NCBI GenBank assembly: GCA_039679975.1
Contig: JBDKTZ010000571.1
Coordinates: 1-7,484, forward strand
Length of the DNA stretch: 7,484 nt
Source: JBCFBK01 sp039679975
Lineage (GTDB): Bacteria > Bacteroidota > Bacteroidia > Bacteroidales > Prolixibacteraceae
Direction of reading: 5' to 3'
This document shows positions 1 through 5,880 of this stretch, in pieces. Both the position numbers and the translations under genes were made by a program. Below the pieces are notes generated by a model. That model made no database searches, was not told the DNA's origin, and was given only the letters and a program-made list of their open reading frames with translations. How positions within the stretch are numbered: the stretch's first letter is position 1; each line of letters begins with the position of its first letter.

Positions 1-431
1 ATGAAGAAGCATACCGCTCGCGAAGCGGATTGACGACGGTTCGGAACATGCGCACTCCGGCGTACATTGTTCACGGAGAAACAGATATCCGGGTTCCTGT
101 GACGCATTCCCGCAATTTCGTCAACAAAGCAAAAAAGTACCGGAAACCCGTCCGGTATCTGGAACTGGAAAATGTCGGGACCAGAAGCCATTGGGGAAGA
201 ATAACACCGGAACAGGAAAGACAGCGGGAGGAGTTTAGCCGGCAGGCCTTGTCGGTTCATCCGGCACCGGAGTTGCCAACGTCGGGAGAACTGATTGTTG
301 CAGGCTACGTGGTGACGAAACACTTTTCCGTTTTCATGGACTCCATCGATGCGGTTGGTAAAATAAAGTACGACCTGAAGGCCAGGAAAATATCGTTCAC
401 GAAAGGACGCGGAGAAGTGATCTGGAAATAA
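1..431 (+). CDS. S9/prolyl-oligopeptidase-like hydrolase, C-terminal part (5' end outside window)
   Basis: The reading frame is open from the left edge (first full codon at position 3) to TAA at 429-431, so the TTG at 30 is not a real start. The visible 142 residues begin inside the alpha/beta-hydrolase domain. RTPAYIVHGETDIRVPVTHS (residues 17-36) is the typical S9 strand plus the catalytic-Asp loop (D28 in GETDxRVP), and SHWG (H63) lies where the catalytic His is expected. The nucleophile serine lies upstream of the window. S9 proteins normally end about 20-30 residues after the His with a short helix. Here the chain runs on for roughly 50 residues with a strand-rich tail (GYVVTKHFSVFMDS ... 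IKYDLKARKISF) that I cannot assign. The family call is good; exact substrate and localisation are unknown because the N-terminus is missing. Confidence 0.75.
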   Translation, partial: EEAYRSRSGLTTVRNMRTPAYIVHGETDIRVPVTHSRNFVNKAKKYRKPVRYLELENVGTRSHWGRITPEQERQREEFSRQALSVHPAPELPTSGELIVAGYVVTKHFSVFMDSIDAVGKIKYDLKARKISFTKGRGEVIWK

Positions 432-466
432 CAGGTATTTGCCCTGCCCGGAAGAGGGATCAATGC

Positions 467-495
467 GGCTCATACTCAATTCCGTTCGTGCAAGA
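467..495. repeat. Left copy of 29-bp direct repeat flanking the ATPase gene
   Basis: This 29-bp stretch matches 1796-1824 at 28 of 29 positions; the core, 470-495 versus 1799-1824, is 26 identical bases. Both copies are in the same orientation and bracket the DUF4143 ATPase gene with its promoter. Weak similarity continues about 14 bases further left. There is no matching terminal inverted repeat inside the bracketed segment. It may be a target-site or att-like duplication, or two members of a dispersed intergenic repeat. Confidence 0.8.
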
Positions 496-517
496 ATAGA
501 TGACGAAATCTCAAAAC

Positions 518-559
518 TAATGTCATGCAATTTCAAAGTTAATGACATGCAATTTCAAA
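518..559 (+). promoter_or_regulatory. Tandem 20-bp direct repeat (period 22), probable operator of the ATPase gene
   Basis: Two copies of TAATGWCATGCAATTTCAAA occur at 518-537 and 540-559, 19 of 20 identical, with a period of 22 bp (about two helical turns). The difference (T at 523, A at 545) makes ATGTCAT (520-526) and ATGACAT (542-548) a 7-bp inverted pair. The second copy ends 8 bp before the -7 box at 568, so a bound protein would lie over the -33 region. The repeat itself is seen in the sequence; the operator role is inferred. Confidence 0.6.
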
Positions 560-567
560 ATACATCG

Positions 568-575
568 TATCTTTG
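568..575 (+). promoter_or_regulatory. Bacteroidota -7 box of the ATPase gene
   Basis: TATCTTTG matches TAnnTTTG exactly. Transcription would start a few bases downstream, leaving a leader of roughly 10-15 nt before the ATG at 594. No clear TTTG -33 element is present at the usual distance; that position is occupied by the second operator-like repeat. The TTG codon at 573 lies inside this box and so cannot be the translation start. Confidence 0.6.
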
Positions 576-593
576 GCAGATAGAATTCAGATC

Positions 594-1748
594 ATGATAA
601 TTAAAAGGCAGATTATAAATGCGATTCATGAATTGCGGAATAAATATCCCATTCTGGCCATAACAGGTCCCAGGCAATCCGGAAAAACCACGCTACTCAA
701 ATCGATGTTTCCGGATTATCAGTATGTGAATCTGGAAAATCCTGATGTGCGGAGCTTTGCAGAATCGGATCCAAACAGCTTCCTGGCAATGTATGAGAAG
801 TTTGTCATTTTTGACGAAGTCCAGCGCGTACCTCTTCTATTCTCATACATCCAGGCTATTGCCGACGAAAGTGGAATAATGGGACAATTTATATTGTCAG
901 GATCACAGAACTTTCATCTCATGAAAAATATTACTCAAAGCCTGGCTGGAAGAGTCGCGATATTTAAACTTTTCCCATTTGACCTTCAGGAGTTGAATAC
1001 AGAAGGACTACTCAACGATAATTATTTGGAAAATCTCATCAAAGGTTTCTACCCGGCTATTTATGACAGAGAAATTCCATCAAAAATATTTTATTCCAAT
1101 TATACCCAAACTTATATTCAGAGGGATGTAAGCGAGTTAATCGCAATAAAAGATATCCGGTTGTTCCGGAACTTTTTGTCACTATGCGCTGCCAACGCCG
1201 GACAATTACTTAATATAAGCGCTCTTGCAAATAAATGCGGAGTATCGCAACCTACTGCGAAATCGTGGCTGTCGGCTTTGGAAAACAGTTATATCCTGTT
1301 TTTACTTCACCCTTTTTATGAAAACTTCAGCAAGCGTATCGTAAAAACGCCCAAATTATATTTTTACGACACCGGCTTGCTTTGTCACCTGTTAAAACTT
1401 AATGATCCGCAACAGTTGCAGTTACACCCTTTCAAAGGAAGTCTCTTCGAAAATATGATGGCCGCCGAGTGCGTAAAAAGAATGTCTCACAAAAATCAGT
1501 TGAATGACATCTGGTTTTGGCGTGACTCGGCAGGCCATGAAGTAGACCTGATCGTTCAAAATGGTCCTGAACAACATTTGTTCGAGTTTAAAGCGACCAA
1601 AACAATCATGCCCGACTTATTTAAGGGAATGATGTACTATGAAAACCTGAATAACAAACAAATGAGCAAAACGTTAGTTTATGCGGGGAATGAGACTCAA
1701 AAACGGACATACGGAAACATATTGTCCTGGAAAACGTTTGGACGGTGA
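594..1748 (+). CDS. AAA_14 / DUF4143 family ATP-binding protein
   Basis: A complete 384-residue protein of the AAA_14 (N-terminal) plus DUF4143 (C-terminal) family, whose cellular role is unknown. Walker A is GPRQSGKTT (25-33) and Walker B is VIFDEVQ (D74, E75); FILSGSQN follows as the sensor-like strand. Residues about 189-240 form a winged-helix-like segment (ISALANKCGVSQPTAKSWL). The C-terminal part has the DUF4143 signature KLYFYDTGLLCHLL. It also has HEVDLIV (E316, D318) and FEFKATK (E331, K333), a spacing like the PD-(D/E)XK nuclease fold. Start: ATG at 594 gives the family-typical N-terminus and lies just after a -7 box; the longer TTG form overlaps the promoter. Family members are often multi-copy and are suspected to act in mobile-element or toxin-like functions, but this is not established. 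Direct repeats flank the gene. Confidence 0.9.
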   Translation: MIIKRQIINAIHELRNKYPILAITGPRQSGKTTLLKSMFPDYQYVNLENPDVRSFAESDPNSFLAMYEKFVIFDEVQRVPLLFSYIQAIADESGIMGQFILSGSQNFHLMKNITQSLAGRVAIFKLFPFDLQELNTEGLLNDNYLENLIKGFYPAIYDREIPSKIFYSNYTQTYIQRDVSELIAIKDIRLFRNFLSLCAANAGQLLNISALANKCGVSQPTAKSWLSALENSYILFLLHPFYENFSKRIVKTPKLYFYDTGLLCHLLKLNDPQQLQLHPFKGSLFENMMAAECVKRMSHKNQLNDIWFWRDSAGHEVDLIVQNGPEQHLFEFKATKTIMPDLFKGMMYYENLNNKQMSKTLVYAGNETQKRTYGNILSWKTFGR

Positions 1749-1795
1749 AGTTGACTGTTGAAGGTATATCCGGATTAATCAGCTCCGATACGAGT

Positions 1796-1824
1796 GGTTC
1801 ATACTCAATTCCGTTCGTGCAAGA
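1796..1824. repeat. Right copy of 29-bp direct repeat flanking the ATPase gene
   Basis: Same orientation as the copy at 467-495, with a single mismatch (C469 versus T1798). It begins 48 bp after the ATPase stop codon. The distance between copies is 1329 bp, and only the ATPase gene with its regulatory region lies between them. Confidence 0.8.
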
Positions 1825-1924
1825 GTGAAATATTGATTATATGTTTGATAACATACTCCTGAAAATAAACAGGACTTATGTATAATTATATTCGCATATA
1901 GATTTTAAAAATCCGAATCCGGCA

Positions 1925-1932
1925 TATCTTTG
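1925..1932 (+). promoter_or_regulatory. Bacteroidota -7 box upstream of the beta-barrel gene
   Basis: TATCTTTG again matches TAnnTTTG exactly and is identical to the box before the ATPase gene. It implies a 5' untranslated leader of roughly 110-120 nt. No canonical -33 element is obvious; the upstream region is A/T-rich (ATTTTAAAAAT). Confidence 0.5.
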
Positions 1933-2054
1933 GGAATCGGAGATAACATCTCATCCATTGCTTCCTAAAGAAATAAGTCAGAAAGGCCTGTAAGACTGCA
2001 TGTCCTGACAGAGCGCGGACCGGAGTCGTAAAACTAATTTTAAATTGAATATTT

Positions 2055-2621
2055 GTGAAAAGGGTATTGTCACTATGTTTTATTGGCTTAATGGTATCTT
2101 TTGTTCAAGCTCAGGAGAAGAAATTTCAACGTTCCGATATTGAGTTGCTTAATTTTGGAGTAGCCTTTGGTGCAAGCGATTTTGGTGAGTATAAGGCACA
2201 CCCTGGTGTTTTCCTGAATGTCGAGTATCGCTATCATATCAAACCGTTACCTCTGGATTTTGGCATCCAGTTCAGTCAAACCGGCATTCCAAGGGCACCT
2301 GATGGCGAAAGCACCTCAGATGCTGACCAGGTTGGCCGTTGCATGTTAGTTGCCGATTATAATTTCAGACGCAACCACAAGATTAATCCTTTCGCAGGGA
2401 TTGGTTTTGGTTGGTATTATGGAATGGAAGCCCGTCATACTTTCTGGGATCTGAATGGAGAGATGATACCTGTTACAATTTATCCGGAAGAATCTCATTT
2501 AAATGGCGTCATGCCACGTGTGGGCGTGAGATTTTTTCGTCATCTGAATGTTACCCTCGACTATCTGATAGCCGGTAAATACAATCGCCATGCCCGATTT
2601 GGGATTGGGTTCTACTTCTAA
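2055..2621 (+). CDS. Small outer-membrane beta-barrel protein, exported
   Basis: Encodes 188 residues. The first about 19 (MKRVLSLCFIGLMVSFVQAQ) are a signal peptide with cleavage predicted after VQA. The rest alternates short amphipathic strands (VFLNVEYRYHI, LDFGIQFSQTG, CMLVADYNFR, FAGIGFGWYYGM, PRVGVRFFRHLNVTLDYLIAG) with polar turns. It ends in an aromatic strand, RFGIGFYF, with a terminal Phe, as outer-membrane barrels do; eight strands would fit the length, as in OmpA-like or OmpW-like barrels. Start: GTG at 2055; an in-frame TGA at 2046 excludes extension. It is preceded by its own -7 box and a long leader. No enzyme motif is present; the ligand or role is unknown. It is convergent with the VOC gene, 35 bp away. 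Confidence 0.8.
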   Translation: MKRVLSLCFIGLMVSFVQAQEKKFQRSDIELLNFGVAFGASDFGEYKAHPGVFLNVEYRYHIKPLPLDFGIQFSQTGIPRAPDGESTSDADQVGRCMLVADYNFRRNHKINPFAGIGFGWYYGMEARHTFWDLNGEMIPVTIYPEESHLNGVMPRVGVRFFRHLNVTLDYLIAGKYNRHARFGIGFYF

Positions 2622-2656
2622 TTTATAAGACCTAAAGTATCATCGACATTACTTGT

Positions 2657-3103
2657 TTATGAAAGCTCTTCTGCCAGTCCAATCAGTATTCCTTCCGTTC
2701 CACGAATGTAACACAGTCGGTATATGTTCTCGTAATTAACGATTTCGCCAACCAGTTCGGCTCCATTCTTTATAAGCCTGGAAACCAGCTCGTCGATGTT
2801 GTCAACTTTAAACATGACCCGCAGATAACCCAACGAATTAACGGGTGCTGTCCGATGGTCTGAAATGATTGCGGGTTCTATAAACCGTGAAAGCTCTAAA
2901 CGGCTGTGTCCGTCGGGAGTAACCATCATTGCAATTTCGACCGACTGATTTCCAAGTCCGGTTACCTGTCCCGCCCATTCCCCTTCAACCATCATTCGTC
3001 CTTCAAGTGTAAGACCTATTTCTTCAAAAAACGAGATGGCATTGTCGAGCGATTCAACCACGAGGCCGACATTGTTCAATTGAAGTAACTTACTTTTTGT
3101 CAT
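2657..3103 (-). CDS. VOC-fold protein (glyoxalase/bleomycin resistance/dioxygenase superfamily)
   Basis: 148 residues from the ATG at 3103-3101 (MTKSKLLQLNNVGLVVESLD). The pattern is that of two beta-alpha-beta-beta-beta modules: NVGLVVESLDNAISFFEEIGL then SVEIAMMVTPDGHSRLELSRF, and GYLRVMFKVDNIDELVSRLIKNGAELVGE then YRLCYIRGTEGILIGLAEEL. The C-terminal GTEGILIGLAE is the usual metal-ligand Glu region of the second module; E in RLELSRF would be a first-module ligand. The open frame extends upstream to a TTG at 3208, with in-frame ATGs at 3184 and 3160. The 3103 start is chosen because the domain begins right there and GAGTGAAGAA precedes it. Substrate is unknown; relatives include glyoxalase I and antibiotic-binding proteins. 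Transcribed alone and convergent with the barrel gene. Confidence 0.85.
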   Translation of the reverse strand: MTKSKLLQLNNVGLVVESLDNAISFFEEIGLTLEGRMMVEGEWAGQVTGLGNQSVEIAMMVTPDGHSRLELSRFIEPAIISDHRTAPVNSLGYLRVMFKVDNIDELVSRLIKNGAELVGEIVNYENIYRLCYIRGTEGILIGLAEELS

Positions 3104-3200
3104 TTCTTCACTCTTTTGTTTTGTTGGAAAAAGCGTCTTCAAAATTGGTTTTGTTACCATGCTAATTTCGCCAATAAAGGGCATGCCGGCGCGGTGTAAA

Positions 3201-3230
3201 TACGACAATCCCAGTACCCGGGTACGACAA
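3201..3230. promoter_or_regulatory. Perfect 12-bp palindrome between direct repeats, possible operator
   Basis: GTACCCGGGTAC (3214-3225) is a perfect palindrome. TACGACAA occurs at 3201-3208 and again at 3223-3230, a period of 22 bp, so the second repeat overlaps the palindrome. It lies about 100 bp upstream of the chosen VOC start and about 90 bp beyond the hicB stop. No exact TAnnTTTG box is found on the minus strand between here and the VOC start. Function is inferred only from the symmetry. Confidence 0.35.
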
Positions 3231-3321
3231 ATGAGAGTGATGCGTTATGACGGAAAAAGTTTCCAGGATCACAATTGTTGAGAGTCCGGGTGGAGGGAAC
3301 ATGACAATTGATGACACATCA

Positions 3322-3723
3322 TTATAGCCTCACGGCCAGTAATTCATTTCCCAACTGGTGGATAGCTGTTTGTATTTTATTGCTTTGTTTCTCCGATGCA
3401 AGTTTGATCCCCTTTTTATACTGCCTGATTAAGGAGGCGTTTATCCCGGCCCTCTCTGCCAATTTTGAAGCGTTCAGACAGTCAAAGTAATTGAAGAAGG
3501 AAGCCATATCGTACTTAAACTCAAAAGCGGGATGGTCGATTTCCTCCGGAATAGGTTTACCCATACCCTCGTACATATCGATATAATCCTGAATTGCTTC
3601 TTTCAATTTCTCTTTAGCTTCGGCAACAGTTTTCCCCTGAGCATTTAAATTATGCCCTTTCATATCAGGAACATAAATACTGAATGTCCCATCGTCCCAC
3701 AATTCTACAATCGCCGTTTTCAT
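3322..3723 (-). CDS. hicB: HicB family antitoxin with C-terminal HTH
   Basis: 133 residues. The N-terminal HicB fold (1-60) shows the family pattern: a short strand with DDGTFSIYVPDMKGHNLNAQGKTVAEAKEKLKEAIQDYI split over strands and a helix (key residues D10, G12, P19, G30, A34). Residues about 85-125 form a DNA-binding HTH (LNASKLAERAGINASLIRQY), the part that binds the operon's own operator in this family. HicB neutralises the HicA mRNA interferase and represses the operon. The gene follows hicA by 35 bp in the same direction. All expected parts are present, so the antitoxin appears intact although its toxin partner is frameshifted. Confidence 0.88.
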   Translation of the reverse strand: MKTAIVELWDDGTFSIYVPDMKGHNLNAQGKTVAEAKEKLKEAIQDYIDMYEGMGKPIPEEIDHPAFEFKYDMASFFNYFDCLNASKLAERAGINASLIRQYKKGIKLASEKQSNKIQTAIHQLGNELLAVRL

Positions 3724-3758
3724 TCTGTTCTCATTTTTAAGTCTGTGAAATGTACAGG

Positions 3759-3943
3759 TTATTTAAGTCCTGCATCTTTCATCATGCTGTTAAGCGTTCC
3801 ACTTTTTATCTCCTGGCCCGGATGTCTTGCACCCTGAAAAACTTGTCAGTTACCGGGCTATACCAGACATCATGTTCCTTACCATGACTTACAAAGTAAC
3901 AACCGACTTTAGAAGCTTTTTTAAGAAACTCTGACGTTTTCAT
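3759..3943 (-). pseudogene. hicA: HicA mRNA interferase toxin, frameshifted
   Basis: ATG at 3943-3941 opens MKTSEFLKKASKVGCYFVSH followed by GKEHDVWYSPVTDKFF, the short HicA dsRBD-like fold with the catalytic His in SHG (H20). The frame then runs into TAA at 3808-3806 after 45 residues. The rest of the protein, RHPGQEIKSGTLNSMMKDAG then LK and TAA at 3761-3759, is present in the next frame. One base is missing somewhere between about 3841 and 3827, possibly in the run of five A (plus strand 3837-3841). With one base restored the product would be 61 residues, normal for this family. HicA cleaves mRNA; here the conserved C-terminal half is lost, so the toxin is probably inactive unless the shift is a sequencing error or is bypassed. 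It is the first gene of the hicAB operon. Confidence 0.85.
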
Positions 3944-3967
3944 AGTAAAGAGCATTTACCCTCTTTG

Positions 3968-3999
3968 CAAAAGTAACACATTCGTTACTGCAATACAAA
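3968..3999 (-). promoter_or_regulatory. hicAB promoter (-33 TTTG, N20, -7 TACTTTTG)
   Basis: On the minus strand, TTTG (3999-3996), 20 bases, then TACTTTTG (3975-3968) match the Bacteroidota promoter consensus in both boxes and closely in spacing. The hicA ATG lies 24 bases past the -7 box. This is the best-matching promoter in the window. Confidence 0.65.
3972..3989. promoter_or_regulatory. Inverted repeat overlapping the hicAB -7 box, probable HicB operator
   Basis: AGTAAC-acattc-GTTACT is a perfect 6-bp inverted repeat with a 6-base spacer. Its left arm overlaps the -7 box, so binding would block transcription. A further GTTAC half-site lies at 4008-4012, 24 bp from the one at 3984-3988. 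Autorepression by the HTH of HicB through such sites is usual for the family; binding here is inferred. Confidence 0.5.
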
Positions 4000-4158
4000 T
4001 AAATCACGTTACACCTTCAGGGCTTCTGAGCGTACATGTTAGCCCGCGGCCAACTGCCTCCGGTCTGCGTGAACACGCGAAACACGATACTTGTTTCCAT
4101 AGTGTTTTCAATTAACGTTTATGGGTCCGATTGAATTTTTATACCAAGGTCGCGGCAT
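4000..4158. other. Intergenic region between divergent hicAB and AraC genes
   Basis: The left part carries hicAB control sequence. About 4018-4080 is more GC-rich than its surroundings and holds the short symmetrical GCGTG-aa-CACGC at 4067-4078. It has no convincing gene and no TAnnTTTG box facing the AraC gene. An in-frame TGA at 4132 bounds the AraC frame. Confidence 0.35.
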
Positions 4159-4953
4159 ATGGCAAACAAGGATTTGACAGACGCCGCCAAAATAATAGTC
4201 CGCAACGACCTGGAATTGTTCGTTAAGGAAATTTTCGTTCTGGAGGAACAGGATGCCCGCCAGGACGCAACCTTTACATTCTTTGCTGATGGTTATCCGG
4301 GAGTGGTATACCTGCAATCGGCAAAGGGGTTTCTGCTTCCGCGGATGAAACCGCTTAGCCCGTTTTTTCTTTACGGACAGATGATCGAACCTTATAAACT
4401 CTCAGTACGGACCCCTTATTTGATGATTGCCTTTCAGCTATACCCTTTTGCGGCCAGGTTGTTATTTGATGTCGACCCCAAAAGACTGAATGATGATTGC
4501 GCCGACCTCTCAGAGATGAAGGGGGTAACGATCGACAATCCTTTAGAGGCATTAGCCCGCACTTCGTCCATAGACCTGAAGACAGAGCTCATTGCCAACT
4601 TTCTCTCGGAACTTGCCCGGGAAAAGGGAATGGAGGAATACCCAAAAATACAACAGGCAATTGGAATGATCCAGGAACATAAAGGTTTGATTACCATACA
4701 TGCACTGGCCAAGTCCCTGGACCTTACCGAAAGGACATTACGAAGAAAATTTATCAGGTACGTCGGGATACCCCCAAAAAAGTTTGCGAAAATCATCCAG
4801 TTCCAGGCCTCGCTCGATCAGATTTCAACGGGCGGATTTTCAAAACTGACCGATGTGGTTTACGATAACGGCTATGCCGATCAATCGCATTTTATCCGGA
4901 ATATCAGGAGATTCACCGCGAAAAAGCCCATGCAGCTAAAGAATCTGCAATAG
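4159..4953 (+). CDS. AraC-family transcriptional regulator (DUF6597-like N-terminal domain)
   Basis: 264 residues. Residues about 10-160 form the effector or oligomerisation domain, with features seen in DUF6597-type AraC proteins: FVKEIFVLEEQ, TFTFFADGYPGVVYLQ, PLSPFFLYGQMIEP and LMIAFQLYPFAARLLF. Residues about 175-260 are a classical two-HTH AraC domain. The first HTH is ITIHALAKSLDLTERTLRRK, then FIRYVGIPPKKFAKIIQFQ, and the second is KLTDVVYDNGYADQSHFIRN with the closing F-x-x-x-x-x-x-P motif (RRFTAKKPMQ). The start is ATG 4159; TGA at 4132 limits extension, and the first about 10 residues look like a non-conserved extension. It lies 81 bp upstream of the NmrA-like gene in the same direction, so it probably controls that gene pair. 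The inducer is unknown. Confidence 0.9.
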   Translation: MANKDLTDAAKIIVRNDLELFVKEIFVLEEQDARQDATFTFFADGYPGVVYLQSAKGFLLPRMKPLSPFFLYGQMIEPYKLSVRTPYLMIAFQLYPFAARLLFDVDPKRLNDDCADLSEMKGVTIDNPLEALARTSSIDLKTELIANFLSELAREKGMEEYPKIQQAIGMIQEHKGLITIHALAKSLDLTERTLRRKFIRYVGIPPKKFAKIIQFQASLDQISTGGFSKLTDVVYDNGYADQSHFIRNIRRFTAKKPMQLKNLQ

Positions 4954-4995
4954 CCCCTTGTCCGATTTGTTCAATTTTAGGTTTTCACCGCCCCC

Positions 4996-5003
4996 TACTT
5001 TTG
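4996..5003 (+). promoter_or_regulatory. Bacteroidota -7 box upstream of the NmrA-like gene
   Basis: TACTTTTG matches TAnnTTTG and lies 31 bp before the ATG at 5035, leaving a leader of about 25 nt. The nearest TTTG (4966-4969) is 26 bp upstream, longer than the usual spacing, so the -33 element is weak. That fits a promoter needing an activator such as the AraC protein encoded just upstream. Confidence 0.55.
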
Positions 5004-5034
5004 CTCATAGTTTTAAATCAGAAAATTCGAGACT

Positions 5035-5856
5035 ATGACAAACGAAATTTTGGTATTGGGGGCTACCGGAAAGACCGGAAAGCGGGTGGCAGAAAGACTT
5101 CAAAAAAGGGAGATCCCGGTTCGGGCCGGTTCCAGAAATGGAAACCCTCCTTTTGATTGGGATGAACCCGGAAACTGGACAGCGGTTTTAAATGGCATCC
5201 AAAAAGCTTACGTCAGTTATTATCCCGACTTCATGGCTCCCGGGGCCCTGGACAAAATCGGACGGTTTGTGGAGACTGCAAAAAGTTCAGGGGTTCAGCA
5301 ACTGGTATTCCTTTCCGGAAGGGGCGAGAAAGAGGCCGGGGAAGCTGAAAGGATCGTGACGAATTCAGGATTGCACTGGACGGTTGTGAGGTCCAGTTGG
5401 TTCATGCAGAATTTTAGCGAATTCTTTTTTCTCGATAATATTTTGGGTGGCTGTCTCGTTGTACCGGAACCAAAAGCCTTAGAGCCTTTCGTCGATCTTG
5501 ACGACCTCGCCGATGTGGTGGTTGAAGCGCTGACGGACGATCGGCATAAGGGGAAAATCTATGAACTGACGGGCCCTGAATTGTTGTCTTTCAAAGATAC
5601 AACCCGTATGATTTCGGAAGCGATAAACAGGCCTGTCGGGTATGAAGAAGCGGATATGGATGGATACACAAAAATGCTTCGTGATTATCAGGTTCCGGAA
5701 GACATTATCTGGCTCATGCAATATCTGTTTCGCGAAGTGCTGGATGGAAGAAACGAATCGATCACTCACGATATTGAGAAAGTGACCGGCCGCAAATCGA
5801 CTACTTTCGGCGAATACGCGATCAAAGCCAGTAGAACCGGGGTTTGGAACGTTTAA
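5035..5856 (+). CDS. NmrA-like NAD(P)-binding (atypical SDR) family protein
   Basis: 273 residues, full length for the family. A Rossmann fold opens at the N-terminus with ILVLGATGKTGKRVAERL, the GxxGxxG dinucleotide loop (G9, G12, G15), followed by VRAGSRNG, where the Arg after strand 2 would favour NADP. The middle shows QLVFLSGRGEKEAGEAERIV and WTVVRSSWFMQNFSEFF, the region that replaces the Tyr-xxx-Lys of classical SDRs in NmrA/NAD(P)H-azoreductase-like proteins. FVDLDDLADVVVEAL and GKIYELTGPELLSF are the typical late motifs. Relatives act as redox sensors or NAD(P)H-dependent reductases. It stands behind its own -7 box and is followed after 24 A-rich bases by the SRPBCC gene, so the two are probably co-transcribed. 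Substrate is unknown. Confidence 0.9.
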   Translation: MTNEILVLGATGKTGKRVAERLQKREIPVRAGSRNGNPPFDWDEPGNWTAVLNGIQKAYVSYYPDFMAPGALDKIGRFVETAKSSGVQQLVFLSGRGEKEAGEAERIVTNSGLHWTVVRSSWFMQNFSEFFFLDNILGGCLVVPEPKALEPFVDLDDLADVVVEALTDDRHKGKIYELTGPELLSFKDTTRMISEAINRPVGYEEADMDGYTKMLRDYQVPEDIIWLMQYLFREVLDGRNESITHDIEKVTGRKSTTFGEYAIKASRTGVWNV

Positions 5857-5880
5857 TTAAAATAATAAAAACAGCAGAAA

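Larger units (their letters stand above)
1749..2054. other. 306-bp intergenic region
   Basis: Contains the right direct-repeat copy (1796-1824), an A/T-rich stretch around 1830-1915, the promoter box at 1925-1932, and a leader of about 115 nt before the GTG at 2055. I see no open frame with protein character, no strong hairpin and no RNA gene in it. Confidence 0.5.

Noticed and set aside
30..32. TTG as start of the first gene
   Set aside because: The frame is open to the window edge and the preceding codons fit the hydrolase, so the gene starts outside.
573..593. TTG start giving a 391-residue ATPase
   Set aside because: The TTG lies within the TATCTTTG promoter box; ATG at 594 gives the expected N-terminus.
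3104..3208. 35-residue N-terminal extension of the VOC protein from TTG 3208
   Set aside because: The start would be TTG inside a repeat, the extension has no domain match, and ATG 3103 sits right before the VOC fold. It is not fully excluded because in-frame ATGs occur at 3184 and 3160.
3308..3490. Plus-strand open frame over hicB
   Set aside because: Shadow of hicB; no promoter, hydrophobic and Cys-rich without family resemblance.
4067..4078. GCGTG-aa-CACGC as a hairpin
   Set aside because: The loop is only two bases and nothing around it supports a terminator or known operator.
4133..4170. Peptide NFYTKVAAYG in another frame just before the AraC start, reminiscent of some AraC N-termini
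   Set aside because: The AraC domain is already complete from about residue 10 of the annotated frame and the out-of-frame peptide has no suitable start codon, so a frameshift is not needed.
4108..4317. Minus-strand open frame over the AraC gene start
   Set aside because: Overlaps the well-supported AraC gene and lacks protein character.
4434..4796. 120-residue minus-strand open frame inside the AraC gene
   Set aside because: Antisense shadow of a clear AraC domain.
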